The notes beneath the pieces are model-generated. The model was given only the letters and a program-made list of their open reading frames with translations. It was not told the origin of the DNA and did not search any database. A program made the position numbers and the translations under genes. Shown here one piece after another: positions 43,481-51,470 of a stretch of 64,000 nt of DNA. Location: positions 1 to 64,000 of the forward strand of contig CAWATM010000019.1 of the NCBI GenBank assembly GCA_963784895.1, written 5' to 3'. This stretch comes from Gaiellasilicea sp963784895 (lineage in GTDB: Bacteria; Actinomycetota; Thermoleophilia; Gaiellales; Gaiellaceae). Position 1 is the stretch's first letter; each line of letters starts with the position of its first letter.

Positions 43481-44166
43481 GAGGGGCGGACGTAGAGGCC
43501 GGCGGCGGCCTTCTCGCCGATTGCGCGTTCGTCGTCGCCGAGCAACACCTTGAACTGGGCTGCCGCAGGCTGCCGCTCCCGGATCACGATCCTGGCGCCG
43601 GGGGTGAAGCCCTCGTCGTAGAACCAGTGCAGGAGCGCACCGTCGTGCTCGGCCAGCCTGACGATCTCCGCCTCCCTGCCCGTCTCGAGGTCGGCGAGCG
43701 GGGCGAGCTCCTTGTTCTCGGCCTGCTCGAACTCCGGATCGACCGGCCAGCCGTGCGGGCAGCGATCGGGGTTGCCGAGCCGCTCCTCGATCCGCTCGAC
43801 CATGTCGTCGGAGAAGGTGTCGCCGAGCTCGTCCGCGTGCACGTGCGCTTCGGCGGCGGTGTAGCCCATGAAATCGGTGAGCAGGCGCTCGATGATCCGG
43901 TGCTTGCGGACGACCCGCTCGGCCCGCTCGATGCCCGTCTCGGTGAGAATCGCCTCCTTGTGCTCGCCGCGCTCGACGAGCCCCTCGGCTTCGAGCCGCT
44001 TCAGCATCTCGCCGGCGGACGCCCGCGAGACGCCGAGCATCTCGGCGACACGAGAGGCGATCGCGCTCGAGTTGTTCGGATCGGGGCGGTACTCGCCGAT
44101 CGGGAAGGCGAGGAAGTAGATCGTCTCCAGGTACTCGTCGACGCTGTGTCCGGCCACGGACGCCAC
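43477..44166 (-). CDS. DtxR-family iron/manganese-dependent repressor
   Basis: 229 residues. The N-terminal winged helix is AIASRVAEMLGVSRASAGEMLKRLEAEGLVERG; the dimerisation/metal domain is LTETGIERAERVVRKHRIIERLLTDFMGYTAAEAHVHADELGDTFSDDMVERIEERLG with HVHADEL carrying ligand His and Glu; a Cys-Pro-His-Gly site follows, and an SH3-like C-terminal domain. It would repress transport genes when metal is plentiful. It is the last gene of the fbpAB operon, 1 nt after the permease, and matching palindromic operators lie upstream of fbpA and fbpC. Confidence 0.92.
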   Translation of the reverse strand: MASVAGHSVDEYLETIYFLAFPIGEYRPDPNNSSAIASRVAEMLGVSRASAGEMLKRLEAEGLVERGEHKEAILTETGIERAERVVRKHRIIERLLTDFMGYTAAEAHVHADELGDTFSDDMVERIEERLGNPDRCPHGWPVDPEFEQAENKELAPLADLETGREAEIVRLAEHDGALLHWFYDEGFTPGARIVIRERQPAAAQFKVLLGDDERAIGEKAAAGLYVRPS

Positions 44167-44167
44167 T

Positions 44168-45751
44168 CTAGCCGTGCTCGACTTCCGTCGGCTCGTGCCT
44201 CGACGAGAGGAGGTAGACGAACGGCGCCGAGACGGCGATCAGCAGCAACGCGGGGAGCGCGGCGCGCGAATAGGCGCCGACCGAGGTCGTCTTCCAGATC
44301 TCGGTCGCGAGCGTCTCGAAGCCGATCGGGCGGAGCAGCAGCGTCGCCGGCAGCTCCTTCATCGCGGAGAGGAAGACGAGCGCCGCCCCGGCGAAGATGC
44401 CGGATCGAATCAGCGGCACGGTGACGGTCAGTGTCGTCGCCACCGGGCCGCGGCCGAGCGCGCGCGCTGCCTCCTCCACGCGGGGCCCGACGGACGCCAG
44501 CGCCGACTCGACGCCCGCGAGCGCCTGTGGCAGGAAGCGGACGACGTAAGCGAAGACCAGCAGTGCGAGCGTTTGGTAGAGCGGGCTGGCGTAGTTCGCC
44601 GCGAAGAAGACGAGCGAGAGCGCGATCACGATCCCCGGGAGCGCGTTCCCGGCGAACGCGAGCCGTTCGAGCAGGCGCGTCAGCCGGCTCGGGTAGCGCG
44701 TCGCGAGCACAGCGATCGGGATCGCGGCGACGGCCGCCACTCCGGCCGCGAGCGCGGAGGCGGACATCGAGTTCACGATCTCGCGCCACGGCAGCTCGGC
44801 TCGGTCGAGCCCGCGTCCGAGCCAGTAGACGAGCACGGCCGCCGGAAGCCCGAGGAAGGCGCCGACGATGCCGCCGCAGTAGACGAGCGCCGGCCAGCGC
44901 CAGCGACCGAGCCGGTGCGGCTGCGCCTGGCGCGGTGTTCCCGGCCCGCTCCGGGAGACGCGCCGACGCCAGCGGCTCTCGAGCCAGAGCACGAGAGCAG
45001 TCAGCGCTACCAGCACCAGTGCGAGCACGGCGGCGGGTGTCCGGTCGAAGAGCGAGCGGTACTGGAGGTAGATCGCGCGCGTGAGCGCGTCGTAGCGCAT
45101 CAGCGAGACGACCCCGAAGTCCGAGAGCGTGTAGAGCGCGACGAGCAGGGCGCCGGCACCGATCGACGGTCGGAGCGCCGGCAGCGTCACACGTCGGAAG
45201 ACCTCGAACGGCGATCGTCCGAGCCCGCGTCCCGCCTCCTCCAGCGCGGGATCGAGCCCGCGCAGCGCCGCCGAGACGAGCAGGAGCACGTACGGGTACG
45301 TCGACAGCGTCAGCGCGGCGAGCGCACCCCAGTAGCCGTAGATCTCCGGCAGTCGCTCGACCCCGAGCAGCTGCTGCAGCAGCCCGCGGGGGCCGAACGC
45401 TCCGAGGAGGCAGAAAGCGGCGACGTAGCTCGGAATCACGAGCGGCAGCGCCGCACCCACCGCCCAGAAGCGGCGGCCGGGGAGATCGGTGCGGGTCGTC
45501 AGCCACGCAACCGAGACGCCGATCGTCACCGCAGCGAGCGTGACGCCGACGACGAGCAGGCCGGTGCTCCAGATCAGGTCGAGCGTGCTCGAGCGTGTCA
45601 GGATCCGCCAGCCGCGCCTGCCGCCGCCAGTCGCGCGCACGACGAGGTAGGCGAGCGGCAGCAGGAGCAGCGCGACGGTGAAGCAGGCGGGCAGGAGGAG
45701 GGCGAGGGGCGCCCGCCGTCCTCCCGCCCGCCTTAGATGGTCGACCGGCAA
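44168..45751 (-). CDS. fbpB: Iron(III) ABC transporter permease (two fused permease halves)
   Basis: 527 residues, about 12 membrane spans in two homologous halves, as in FbpB/SfuB. Each half has the EAA loop that docks the ATPase: EEAGRGLGRSPFEVFRRVTLPALRPSIGAG and EEAARALGRGPVATTLTVTVPLIRSGIFAG. It would pass iron delivered by the binding protein. The only start in frame is TTG 45751, which lies inside the left arm of a 165-nt palindrome. It follows fbpA and precedes dtxR. Confidence 0.9.
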   Translation of the reverse strand: MPVDHLRRAGGRRAPLALLLPACFTVALLLLPLAYLVVRATGGGRRGWRILTRSSTLDLIWSTGLLVVGVTLAAVTIGVSVAWLTTRTDLPGRRFWAVGAALPLVIPSYVAAFCLLGAFGPRGLLQQLLGVERLPEIYGYWGALAALTLSTYPYVLLLVSAALRGLDPALEEAGRGLGRSPFEVFRRVTLPALRPSIGAGALLVALYTLSDFGVVSLMRYDALTRAIYLQYRSLFDRTPAAVLALVLVALTALVLWLESRWRRRVSRSGPGTPRQAQPHRLGRWRWPALVYCGGIVGAFLGLPAAVLVYWLGRGLDRAELPWREIVNSMSASALAAGVAAVAAIPIAVLATRYPSRLTRLLERLAFAGNALPGIVIALSLVFFAANYASPLYQTLALLVFAYVVRFLPQALAGVESALASVGPRVEEAARALGRGPVATTLTVTVPLIRSGIFAGAALVFLSAMKELPATLLLRPIGFETLATEIWKTTSVGAYSRAALPALLLIAVSAPFVYLLSSRHEPTEVEHG

Positions 45752-45899
45752 TTCACGTACTCCCGGATGACGCTCCAGACACGTCGCCGGGGCCCACCCT
45801 CGCCCTCACCAAGGCAACCAGCCTTGGCGTCGGGCGAGTGTAGCCCCCGGCTTGGTCTGGAACGCCCCCGGCAGCACGCGCATTACCGATCGACCATCT
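45735..45899 (-). repeat. 165-nt palindrome between the binding-protein and permease genes
   Basis: The ends AGATGGTCGACCGG (45735-45748) and CCGATCGACCATCT (45886-45899) pair with one mismatch. Pairing continues: CTCCAGAC with GTCTGGA, CCGGGGC with GCCCCCGG, CTCGCCC with GGGCGAG, and CCAAGGC-AACCA-GCCTTGG at the centre. It starts within the first permease codons and ends 4 nt before the binding-protein stop codon, so the whole gap is one folded unit. Such a fold can stabilise the upstream binding-protein mRNA. Confidence 0.8.
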
Positions 45900-45902
45900 G
45901 GG

Positions 45903-46943
45903 TCACGACGTGTAGCCGGTCTCGTTCAGCAGCTCGAGCGTCTTCTCCAGCTCCGCGCCGAACGAGGAGAGGTCGACGTCAGGGCCGCGGCCCGCGAGCT
46001 CCTCGAGCGTCGGCACGCCCTCCCTGGGGTCGATGCCCTCGACGAGCGGGATCTCGGCCTCCTCGGCCTCCTCGGTGTAGAAGCGCTGCTGGTCGTCGGC
46101 GAGCAGGAACTCGACGAATCGCTCGGCCGCGTCGGGATGCTTCGCACTCGCGAGCACTCCCGCGCCGGCGACGCTGACGAGCGCCCCGGGATCGTCGCCG
46201 GGGAGGTACTTGTTCTCGATCGGCGCGTCGGGCTGCTCCTCCTTGACCAGGTAGAGGTAGTAGTGGTTCACGAGCCCGACCTCGATCTCGCCCGAGGCGG
46301 TCGCCTCGACCACCGGTGTGTTCCGCTCGTAGAACTTGGGGTCGTTCCGCTTCAGCGCCTCGAGCCACTCCTTCGTCCGCTCGTCGCCGACGTCGAGCCG
46401 CATCGCGGTCACGAAGGCCTGGAAGGACGCGTTCGTCGGCGGCAGGCCGACCTTGCCCTTCCACTTGGGGTCGGTCAGGTCGAAGACGGAGTCGGGGACC
46501 TCGTCCGCCGTCAGCTCGTCCGTGTTGAAGACGAGCACGCGTGCGCGGCCGGACGTGCCGACCCAGCGTCTGCCGGAGTCGCGGAACTCGGAGGCGACCC
46601 GGTCGAGCACGGCGTCCGGCAGCTCCGCGAGCTGGTCGTCGACCGCGCCGAGCGAGCCCGGGTCCTGGGCGAAGAAGACGTCGGCGGGCGAGTTGTCACC
46701 TTCCTCCGCGATCGTCGCCGCGAGCTCCGCGCTGTCGGCGTAGCGGACGTCGACGTCGATCCCCGTCTCCTCCTCGAAGCGCTCGAAGAGCGGTGCGACG
46801 AGCTCCTCCTCGCGGCCCGAGTAGACGACGAGCTCGCCGCTCTCCTTCGCCGCGGTCGTGGTGCTGCTCTCGGCAGCGTCGTCGCTGTCACTCCCACAGC
46901 CCGCGAGCGCGAGCGCCACGAGCAGTACCACCAGCTTTTTCAT
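45903..46943 (-). CDS. fbpA: Iron(III) ABC transporter substrate-binding lipoprotein
   Basis: 346 residues. A lipoprotein signal peptide with lipobox LAGC at residue 16, a Ser/Thr linker, then the periplasmic-binding fold of the FbpA group: LVVYSGREEELVAPLFERFEEETGIDV, ADVFFAQDPGSLGAV, GRARVLVFNTD and the tyrosine pair in NHYYLYLVKEE that holds Fe3+. ATG 46943 has GAAGGAGAGGG as binding site. A DtxR-type operator lies just upstream. Lgt, encoded at 27157, would lipidate it. Confidence 0.93.
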   Translation of the reverse strand: MKKLVVLLVALALAGCGSDSDDAAESSTTTAAKESGELVVYSGREEELVAPLFERFEEETGIDVDVRYADSAELAATIAEEGDNSPADVFFAQDPGSLGAVDDQLAELPDAVLDRVASEFRDSGRRWVGTSGRARVLVFNTDELTADEVPDSVFDLTDPKWKGKVGLPPTNASFQAFVTAMRLDVGDERTKEWLEALKRNDPKFYERNTPVVEATASGEIEVGLVNHYYLYLVKEEQPDAPIENKYLPGDDPGALVSVAGAGVLASAKHPDAAERFVEFLLADDQQRFYTEEAEEAEIPLVEGIDPREGVPTLEELAGRGPDVDLSSFGAELEKTLELLNETGYTS

Positions 46944-46955
46944 CCCTCTCCTTCT

Positions 46956-46996
46956 TGTAAGGGTTGCCTTACAGCAAGTAAGCGGCGCACCTTACA
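46956..46996 (-). promoter_or_regulatory. Two palindromic DtxR-type operators before fbpA
   Basis: TGTAAGG-GTTG-CCTTACA (46956-46973) is a perfect inverted repeat; AGTAAG...CTTACA (46977-46996) is a looser second site with an 8-nt spacer. They sit between fbpC's stop and fbpA's binding site. Similar 18-bp site upstream of fbpC. Confidence 0.7.
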
Positions 46997-46998
46997 GA

Positions 46999-48018
46999 TC
47001 AGGAGAAGACGGTGACGCGTGAAGCGTGTGGCCGCACGCGCACGCGCGAGCCGAGCGGCACTTCCTCGTTCGACGGACGCTGGGAGACGAGCTCGACACC
47101 GTCGAGGAGGACGCGGTAGAAGACGTCGTGGCCCCGGAACTCGCGGCCCACCACCTCACCGTCGCCTGCCGGGTCGGGCTCGAGCTCGAGCAGCTCCGGC
47201 CGGATCAGCACCTCGACGTCGACCGTGCCGTTGCGGTTCTGCGCGAGGAAGTGGCCGACAGGCGTCTCGACGACCCCGTTTGCGAGCGTGCCGGGCAGGA
47301 AGTTGCCGGCGCCGACGAACTCCGCGGCCCAGCGCGTCGACGGCGAGAGGTAGACCTCCTCCGGCGTTCCCTCCTGGACGACGGCACCGTTCCGCATCAG
47401 CGCGATCCGGTCGGCGAGCGAGAACGCCTCCTCGCGGTCGTGGGTGACGAGCACGACGGTGACGTTGATGCCGCGGAGGATCCGCGCGAGCTCGTCGCGC
47501 ATCGTCGCGCGGAGGTGCGGGTCGATGTTCGACCACGGCTCGTCGAGCAGCACCAGGTCCGGGCCGGGTGCGAGAGCCCGTGCGAGCGCCACCCGCTGCT
47601 GCTGGCCGCCTGAGAGCTCGTGCGGATACCGGTCTTCCAGTCCGTCGAGATCGACGAGATCGAGAATGGCGCGGACACGCTCCTTCCGCTCGCTGCGACG
47701 GAGGCCGAAACCGGTGTTCTCCGCGACGGTCAGATGCGGGAAGAGCGCGTAGTCCTGAAAGACCATCCCGACCTTGCGCCGCTCCGGCGGCACCCAGGTG
47801 CCGTTCCCAGCGACCGGCCTTCCCGCGACTTCGACGGTGCCGGCCTCGGGCTCCTCGAAGCCCGCGATCAGCCGCAGGAGCGTCGTCTTGCCGCAGCCCG
47901 ACGGCCCGAGCAGGGCGACAAACTCGCCGCGCTCGACGCAGAGCCGGGCGTGGTCCACGGCCTGGACGGCGCCGTAGCGCTTCGCGACCCCGTGGCAGCA
48001 GATCATCCCACACGCCAT
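46999..48018 (-). CDS. fbpC: Iron(III) ABC transporter ATPase
   Basis: 339 residues. Walker A GPSGCGKTT, Q-loop FQDYALFPH, signature LSGGQQQRVALARAL, Walker B LVLLDEPWSNIDP, H-loop VTHDREE. A C-terminal regulatory/TOBE-like domain (FVGAGNFLPGTLANGV, VEVLIRPELLELEP) follows, as in FbpC and PotA. It powers the FbpB permease. The annotated ATG 48018 is the last base of an operator palindrome; the second ATG (48006, MICCHG) is an alternative start. Divergent from priA. Confidence 0.93.
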   Translation of the reverse strand: MACGMICCHGVAKRYGAVQAVDHARLCVERGEFVALLGPSGCGKTTLLRLIAGFEEPEAGTVEVAGRPVAGNGTWVPPERRKVGMVFQDYALFPHLTVAENTGFGLRRSERKERVRAILDLVDLDGLEDRYPHELSGGQQQRVALARALAPGPDLVLLDEPWSNIDPHLRATMRDELARILRGINVTVVLVTHDREEAFSLADRIALMRNGAVVQEGTPEEVYLSPSTRWAAEFVGAGNFLPGTLANGVVETPVGHFLAQNRNGTVDVEVLIRPELLELEPDPAGDGEVVGREFRGHDVFYRVLLDGVELVSQRPSNEEVPLGSRVRVRPHASRVTVFS

Positions 48019-48035
48019 GTAAGGGCAACCTTACA
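48018..48035 (-). promoter_or_regulatory. DtxR-type operator covering the fbpC start
   Basis: TGTAAGG-GCAA-CCTTACA on the plus strand, a perfect 18-bp inverted repeat with the same halves as the site at 46956. It contains a possible -10 box, TAAGGT, on the minus strand. Confidence 0.7.
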
Positions 48036-48051
48036 CGACCTCCGTCGCCGT

Positions 48052-48063
48052 TACGGTGGCCGG
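48052..48063 (+). promoter_or_regulatory. -10 box TACGGT, leaderless start
   Basis: TACGGT with exactly 6 nt to GTG 48064. Confidence 0.5.
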
Positions 48064-49980
48064 GTGCCGCTCGCCGAGGTCTATCCGCTCGTCTCCTCCC
48101 GCGCCGTCGCGCGCCCGTTCACCTACGAGGTTCCCGAGGACGTCGACGTCGGCGCGGTCGTCTCGATCCGCTTCGGTCGCGCGGCGGCACGCGGGGTCGT
48201 GGTCGCAACCGGGGTCGAGGCCCCGACGGGGGTGACGACGGCGCCGATCCAGAGCATCCTCTACGCGCTGCCGCCGGCGCTCGTCGAGCTCGCGCTCTGG
48301 CTCGCCGACTACTACGGCTCGACGCCGGCGCGGGCACTCGAGCTCGTGGCGCCGAAGCTGCGCGCCCGCCGCGGCGAGCGTCGCCAGACGGCGGCAGGCA
48401 TGGCCGGGGAGGCCGAGCCCGCAGAGCTGACGGCTCCGCAGCAACGGGCAGTGGTGCGGATCGTCGAGGCGATCGACGGCGGCGGCGCTCACCTGCTGCT
48501 TGCAGGCGCGACGGGCAGCGGCAAGACGGAGGTCTACCTGCAGGCCTGCGCTGCGGCGCTCGAACGCGGCAAGAGCGCGATCGTGCTCGTGCCGGAGATC
48601 GCGCTGACGCCGCAGACGCTCGGCCGCTTCCAGGCTCGCTTCGGCGACCGGATCGCGGTGCTCCACTCAGGACTGACGGATGCGGAGCGCCGCGACGAGC
48701 GGGAGCGGATCGTCGCCGGCGAGGCGCCGATCGTCGTCGGCGCTCGCTCGGCGGTCTTCGCGCCCGTGCCGAACCTGGGCCTGATCTGCATCGACGAGGA
48801 GCACGACTCGTCGTACAAGCAGGAGTCCGACCCGCGCTACGACGCGCGCACGGTCGCGGCCAAGCGGGCGGCGCTCGAGGGGGCCGTAGCGGTCTACGGA
48901 AGCGCGACGCCGCGGCCGGAGAGCTGGGAGCGGCTGGAGCGGCTCGAGCTCGGCGCGCGGCTCGGCGCGCCGATGCCGAGCGTGCGGATCGTCGACCTCC
49001 GCCGCGAGGCGGGCTACCCGCTGTCGGCGCCGCTGCTCGAGGAGCTCGGCCGGATCTCCGAGCAGGGCGGGAAGGCGATCCTGCTCCTGAACCGCCGCGG
49101 CCTCGCGCCTGCGATCCACTGCCGCGCCTGCGGCGTCTCGCGCCGTTGCGAGCTCTGCGACGTGGCGCTGACACTGCACGCCGACGGCCGGCTCCATTGC
49201 CATCACTGTGGCTACTCGGAGGCGGTGCCCGAGGCGTGTCCGAAGTGCGGCTCCGCGGAGCTGGCGCGGATCGGCGCCGGGACGCAGAAGCTCGAGTCCG
49301 AGCTCGCCAAGCGCGTGCCCGAGCTCGAGCGGATCCGGCTCGATGCCGACACGGCCGTGAAGCCAGGTGCGCTCCGCCAGGCACTCGACCGCTTCGCCGC
49401 CGCCGACCGCGCCGTCCTGATCGGCACGCAGATGGTCGCGAAGGGTCATCACTTCCCCGGCGTCTCGCTCGCAGCCGTCGTCGACGCCGACACCGGCCTC
49501 GCGCTGCCGGATTTCCGCGCCGAGGAGCGCACCTTCCAGCTCGTGACGCAGCTCGCCGGCCGCAGCGGCCGCGACGCGCCCGGAAAGGTGATCGTCCAGA
49601 CCTTCCAGCCGGACTCGACACCCCTCCGCTACGCGGCCCGGCACGACGTCGCCGGCTTCCTGGCCGAGGAGCTCGACCGGCGCCGCGAGCTCGGCTACCC
49701 CCCGTTCCGGCACTTGATCTCGATCGTCGCCTCCGGGGCGGACGCGGTGGCGCCGGAGCGGCTGCTGCGCGAGCTCACCGGGGAGTTGAAGGGCGCCGAC
49801 CTGCTCGGGCCGGCGCCGCTGCTCCGCCTGCGCGGCCGCCACCGTGCGCAGCTCGTGGCGAAGACGGACGGGCCGCGCGCGCTCGCCGCGGCTGCCGGTC
49901 GGCTGCTCGCGGCGGCGGCCCCCGCGATGCGCCGAGCCGGCGTCAACGCGGTCGTCGATGTGGATCCCCAGTCGCTCTGA
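48064..49980 (+). CDS. priA: Primosomal protein N' (replication-restart helicase)
   Basis: 638 residues from GTG 48064. 3'-DNA-binding N-terminal domain (FTYEVPEDVDVGAVVSIRFGRAAARGVVV), helicase with Walker A AGATGSGKTEVY and Walker B CIDEEHDSSYKQ, a zinc-binding insert with CRACG, CELCD, CHHCGY and CPKCGS (eight Cys), then the C-terminal helicase half (GTQMVAKGHHFPGV, QLAGRSGRDAPG). It reloads the replisome at stalled forks. The helicase core appears intact, unlike the shortened actinobacterial PriA of mycobacteria. Confidence 0.95.
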   Translation: MPLAEVYPLVSSRAVARPFTYEVPEDVDVGAVVSIRFGRAAARGVVVATGVEAPTGVTTAPIQSILYALPPALVELALWLADYYGSTPARALELVAPKLRARRGERRQTAAGMAGEAEPAELTAPQQRAVVRIVEAIDGGGAHLLLAGATGSGKTEVYLQACAAALERGKSAIVLVPEIALTPQTLGRFQARFGDRIAVLHSGLTDAERRDERERIVAGEAPIVVGARSAVFAPVPNLGLICIDEEHDSSYKQESDPRYDARTVAAKRAALEGAVAVYGSATPRPESWERLERLELGARLGAPMPSVRIVDLRREAGYPLSAPLLEELGRISEQGGKAILLLNRRGLAPAIHCRACGVSRRCELCDVALTLHADGRLHCHHCGYSEAVPEACPKCGSAELARIGAGTQKLESELAKRVPELERIRLDADTAVKPGALRQALDRFAAADRAVLIGTQMVAKGHHFPGVSLAAVVDADTGLALPDFRAEERTFQLVTQLAGRSGRDAPGKVIVQTFQPDSTPLRYAARHDVAGFLAEELDRRRELGYPPFRHLISIVASGADAVAPERLLRELTGELKGADLLGPAPLLRLRGRHRAQLVAKTDGPRALAAAAGRLLAAAAPAMRRAGVNAVVDVDPQSL

Positions 49981-49992
49981 CCAGCTGGCGCG

Positions 49993-50045
49993 CGACGACC
50001 CTGCAGGGGCCGCAAGCGGCCCCAGGGCGCAGGGTTGCATCGTCG
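49993..50045 (+). terminator. Nested palindromic terminator after priA
   Basis: CGACGA/TCGTCG outside, CCCTGC/GCAGGG next, and GGGGCCGC-AA-GCGGCCCC in the core, starting 12 nt after the priA stop. Confidence 0.7.
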
Positions 50046-50079
50046 ACCGGTGGGTGACGGGGACGACGTTCGGCGGGGC

Positions 50080-50092
50080 TACACTCGCGCGC
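50080..50092 (+). promoter_or_regulatory. -10 box TACACT, leaderless start
   Basis: TACACT with 7 nt to ATG 50093. Confidence 0.5.
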
Positions 50093-50671
50093 ATGGCCGA
50101 GGGCGGCGTGCCGGCACCCGAAGGGGGCGAGGAGGTCGACGAGCGCGAGCTCGACGCGCAGGACCGAGCGCGGCGACGGGTCGCGCTCGCGCAGATCCGC
50201 CAGTACCCGGATGCCGTCCTGCGGATGCGGGCGCGCGAGGTGGAGCGGTTCGACGACGACCTGGCGCGGCTGGCCGAGAAGATGACGCACCTGATGCACG
50301 ACGCGCGCGGCGTCGGCCTCGCCGCGACGCAGGTCGGCGTGCTCCAGCGCCTCTTCGTCTTCCAGCTCGCCGACGACGAGGACGTGACGACGATCGTCAA
50401 TCCCGAGGTCACGAAACGCTCGCGGTCGACGGAGGTCGCCGACGAAGGCTGCCTCTCGTTGCAGGGGGTGCTCGTCCCGGTCGAGCGCGCCAGCGAGGTG
50501 ACGATCGTCGGACAGGACGTCACGGGGTCGCCGCTCGAGCTCGAGCTCGAGCAGATGGACGCGCGTGTCGTCCAGCACGAGCTCGACCACCTCGACGGCG
50601 TGCTGATGCTCGAGCGGACCGACGACGAGTCGCGCAAGGACGCGCTCGCGACCCTGCGCAAGCAGCTCTAG
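50093..50671 (+). CDS. def: Peptide deformylase
   Basis: 192 residues. The three deformylase motifs are present: GVGLAATQVG, DEGCLSLQG (Cys metal ligand) and QHELDHLDG (two His ligands and catalytic Glu). An acidic N-terminal extension of about 30 residues (EGGEEVDERELDAQD) precedes the usual RQYPDAVLR start. It removes the formyl group from nascent proteins, and fmt, the formylating enzyme, is the next gene, 13 nt away. ATG 50093 follows a -10 box at 7 nt. Confidence 0.96.
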   Translation: MAEGGVPAPEGGEEVDERELDAQDRARRRVALAQIRQYPDAVLRMRAREVERFDDDLARLAEKMTHLMHDARGVGLAATQVGVLQRLFVFQLADDEDVTTIVNPEVTKRSRSTEVADEGCLSLQGVLVPVERASEVTIVGQDVTGSPLELELEQMDARVVQHELDHLDGVLMLERTDDESRKDALATLRKQL

Positions 50672-50672
50672 T

Positions 50673-50684
50673 TACCTTCCTCGT
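50673..50684 (+). promoter_or_regulatory. -10 box TACCTT, leaderless start
   Basis: TACCTT with exactly 6 nt to GTG 50685, right after the def stop. Confidence 0.45.
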
Positions 50685-51470
50685 GTGAGGATCTCCGTCG
50701 CTGCCACGGCGCCGTTCGGCGCGGACGTGCTCGAGCGACTCGCAGCGCGCCATGATGTTGCAACACTCCTGACGCGGCCCGACAGCCCGGCAGGTCGCGG
50801 CCGCAAGCTCGCCGCTCCGCCCGCAAAGACCGTCGCCGAGCGACTGGGGATCCCGGTGCTGCAGCCGGTGCGGCCGACGGGCGAGCTCGAGCTGCAGGGC
50901 GACGCCGTCGTCGTCGCCGCGTACGGCTTGCTGATCCCAGAGACCCTGCTGGGGGAGCGGCTCTGGCTCAACGTGCACCCGTCGCTGCTGCCGCGGTGGC
51001 GCGGCGCGGCGCCGGTCGAGCGCGCACTGCTCGCCGGTGACGCCGAGACCGGTGTGACGATCCACGAGACCGTGAAGGAGCTCGACGCCGGGCCGGTCGC
51101 CGCGCAGCGCGCGTTCGCGCTCACCGCCGAGGACGATGCGGGAACCGTGTACGCGCGCGCGGCCGAGCTCGCGGTCGAGCTGCTCGGCGAGGTGCTGCCG
51201 GCGCCGTCGTTCAGACCGCAGGTCGGCGAACCGACCTACGCGGCCAAGATCGAGCCGGCAGACCGTGAGCTCGACCTCTCGCAGCCGGAGGAGAGCCTGA
51301 ACCGGATCCGGGCGCTCTCGCCGCACATCGGCGCCCGCGGCGAGCTCCACGGCCGCCGCGTCACGGTCTGGAAGGCCCGGCTCGAGGACGGTGCGCTCGT
51401 GCCGGTCGAGGTGCAGCCGGAGGGCGGGACACGGATGCCGTACGAGGCATGGCTGCGCGGGCTCCGATAG
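50685..51470 (+). CDS. fmt: Methionyl-tRNA formyltransferase (short form)
   Basis: 261 residues, against about 310 usually. The formyltransferase core is complete: VVVAAYGLLIPETLL, the catalytic WLNVHPSLLPRWRGAAPVERALLAGD (Asn and His), and VKELDAGPVAAQRAF (Asp). The C-terminal tRNA-binding domain seems reduced. The start is GTG, six nt after TACCTT. It formylates initiator Met-tRNA in the pathway completed by def upstream. Its last 22 nt overlap rsmB. Confidence 0.9.
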   Translation: MRISVAATAPFGADVLERLAARHDVATLLTRPDSPAGRGRKLAAPPAKTVAERLGIPVLQPVRPTGELELQGDAVVVAAYGLLIPETLLGERLWLNVHPSLLPRWRGAAPVERALLAGDAETGVTIHETVKELDAGPVAAQRAFALTAEDDAGTVYARAAELAVELLGEVLPAPSFRPQVGEPTYAAKIEPADRELDLSQPEESLNRIRALSPHIGARGELHGRRVTVWKARLEDGALVPVEVQPEGGTRMPYEAWLRGLR

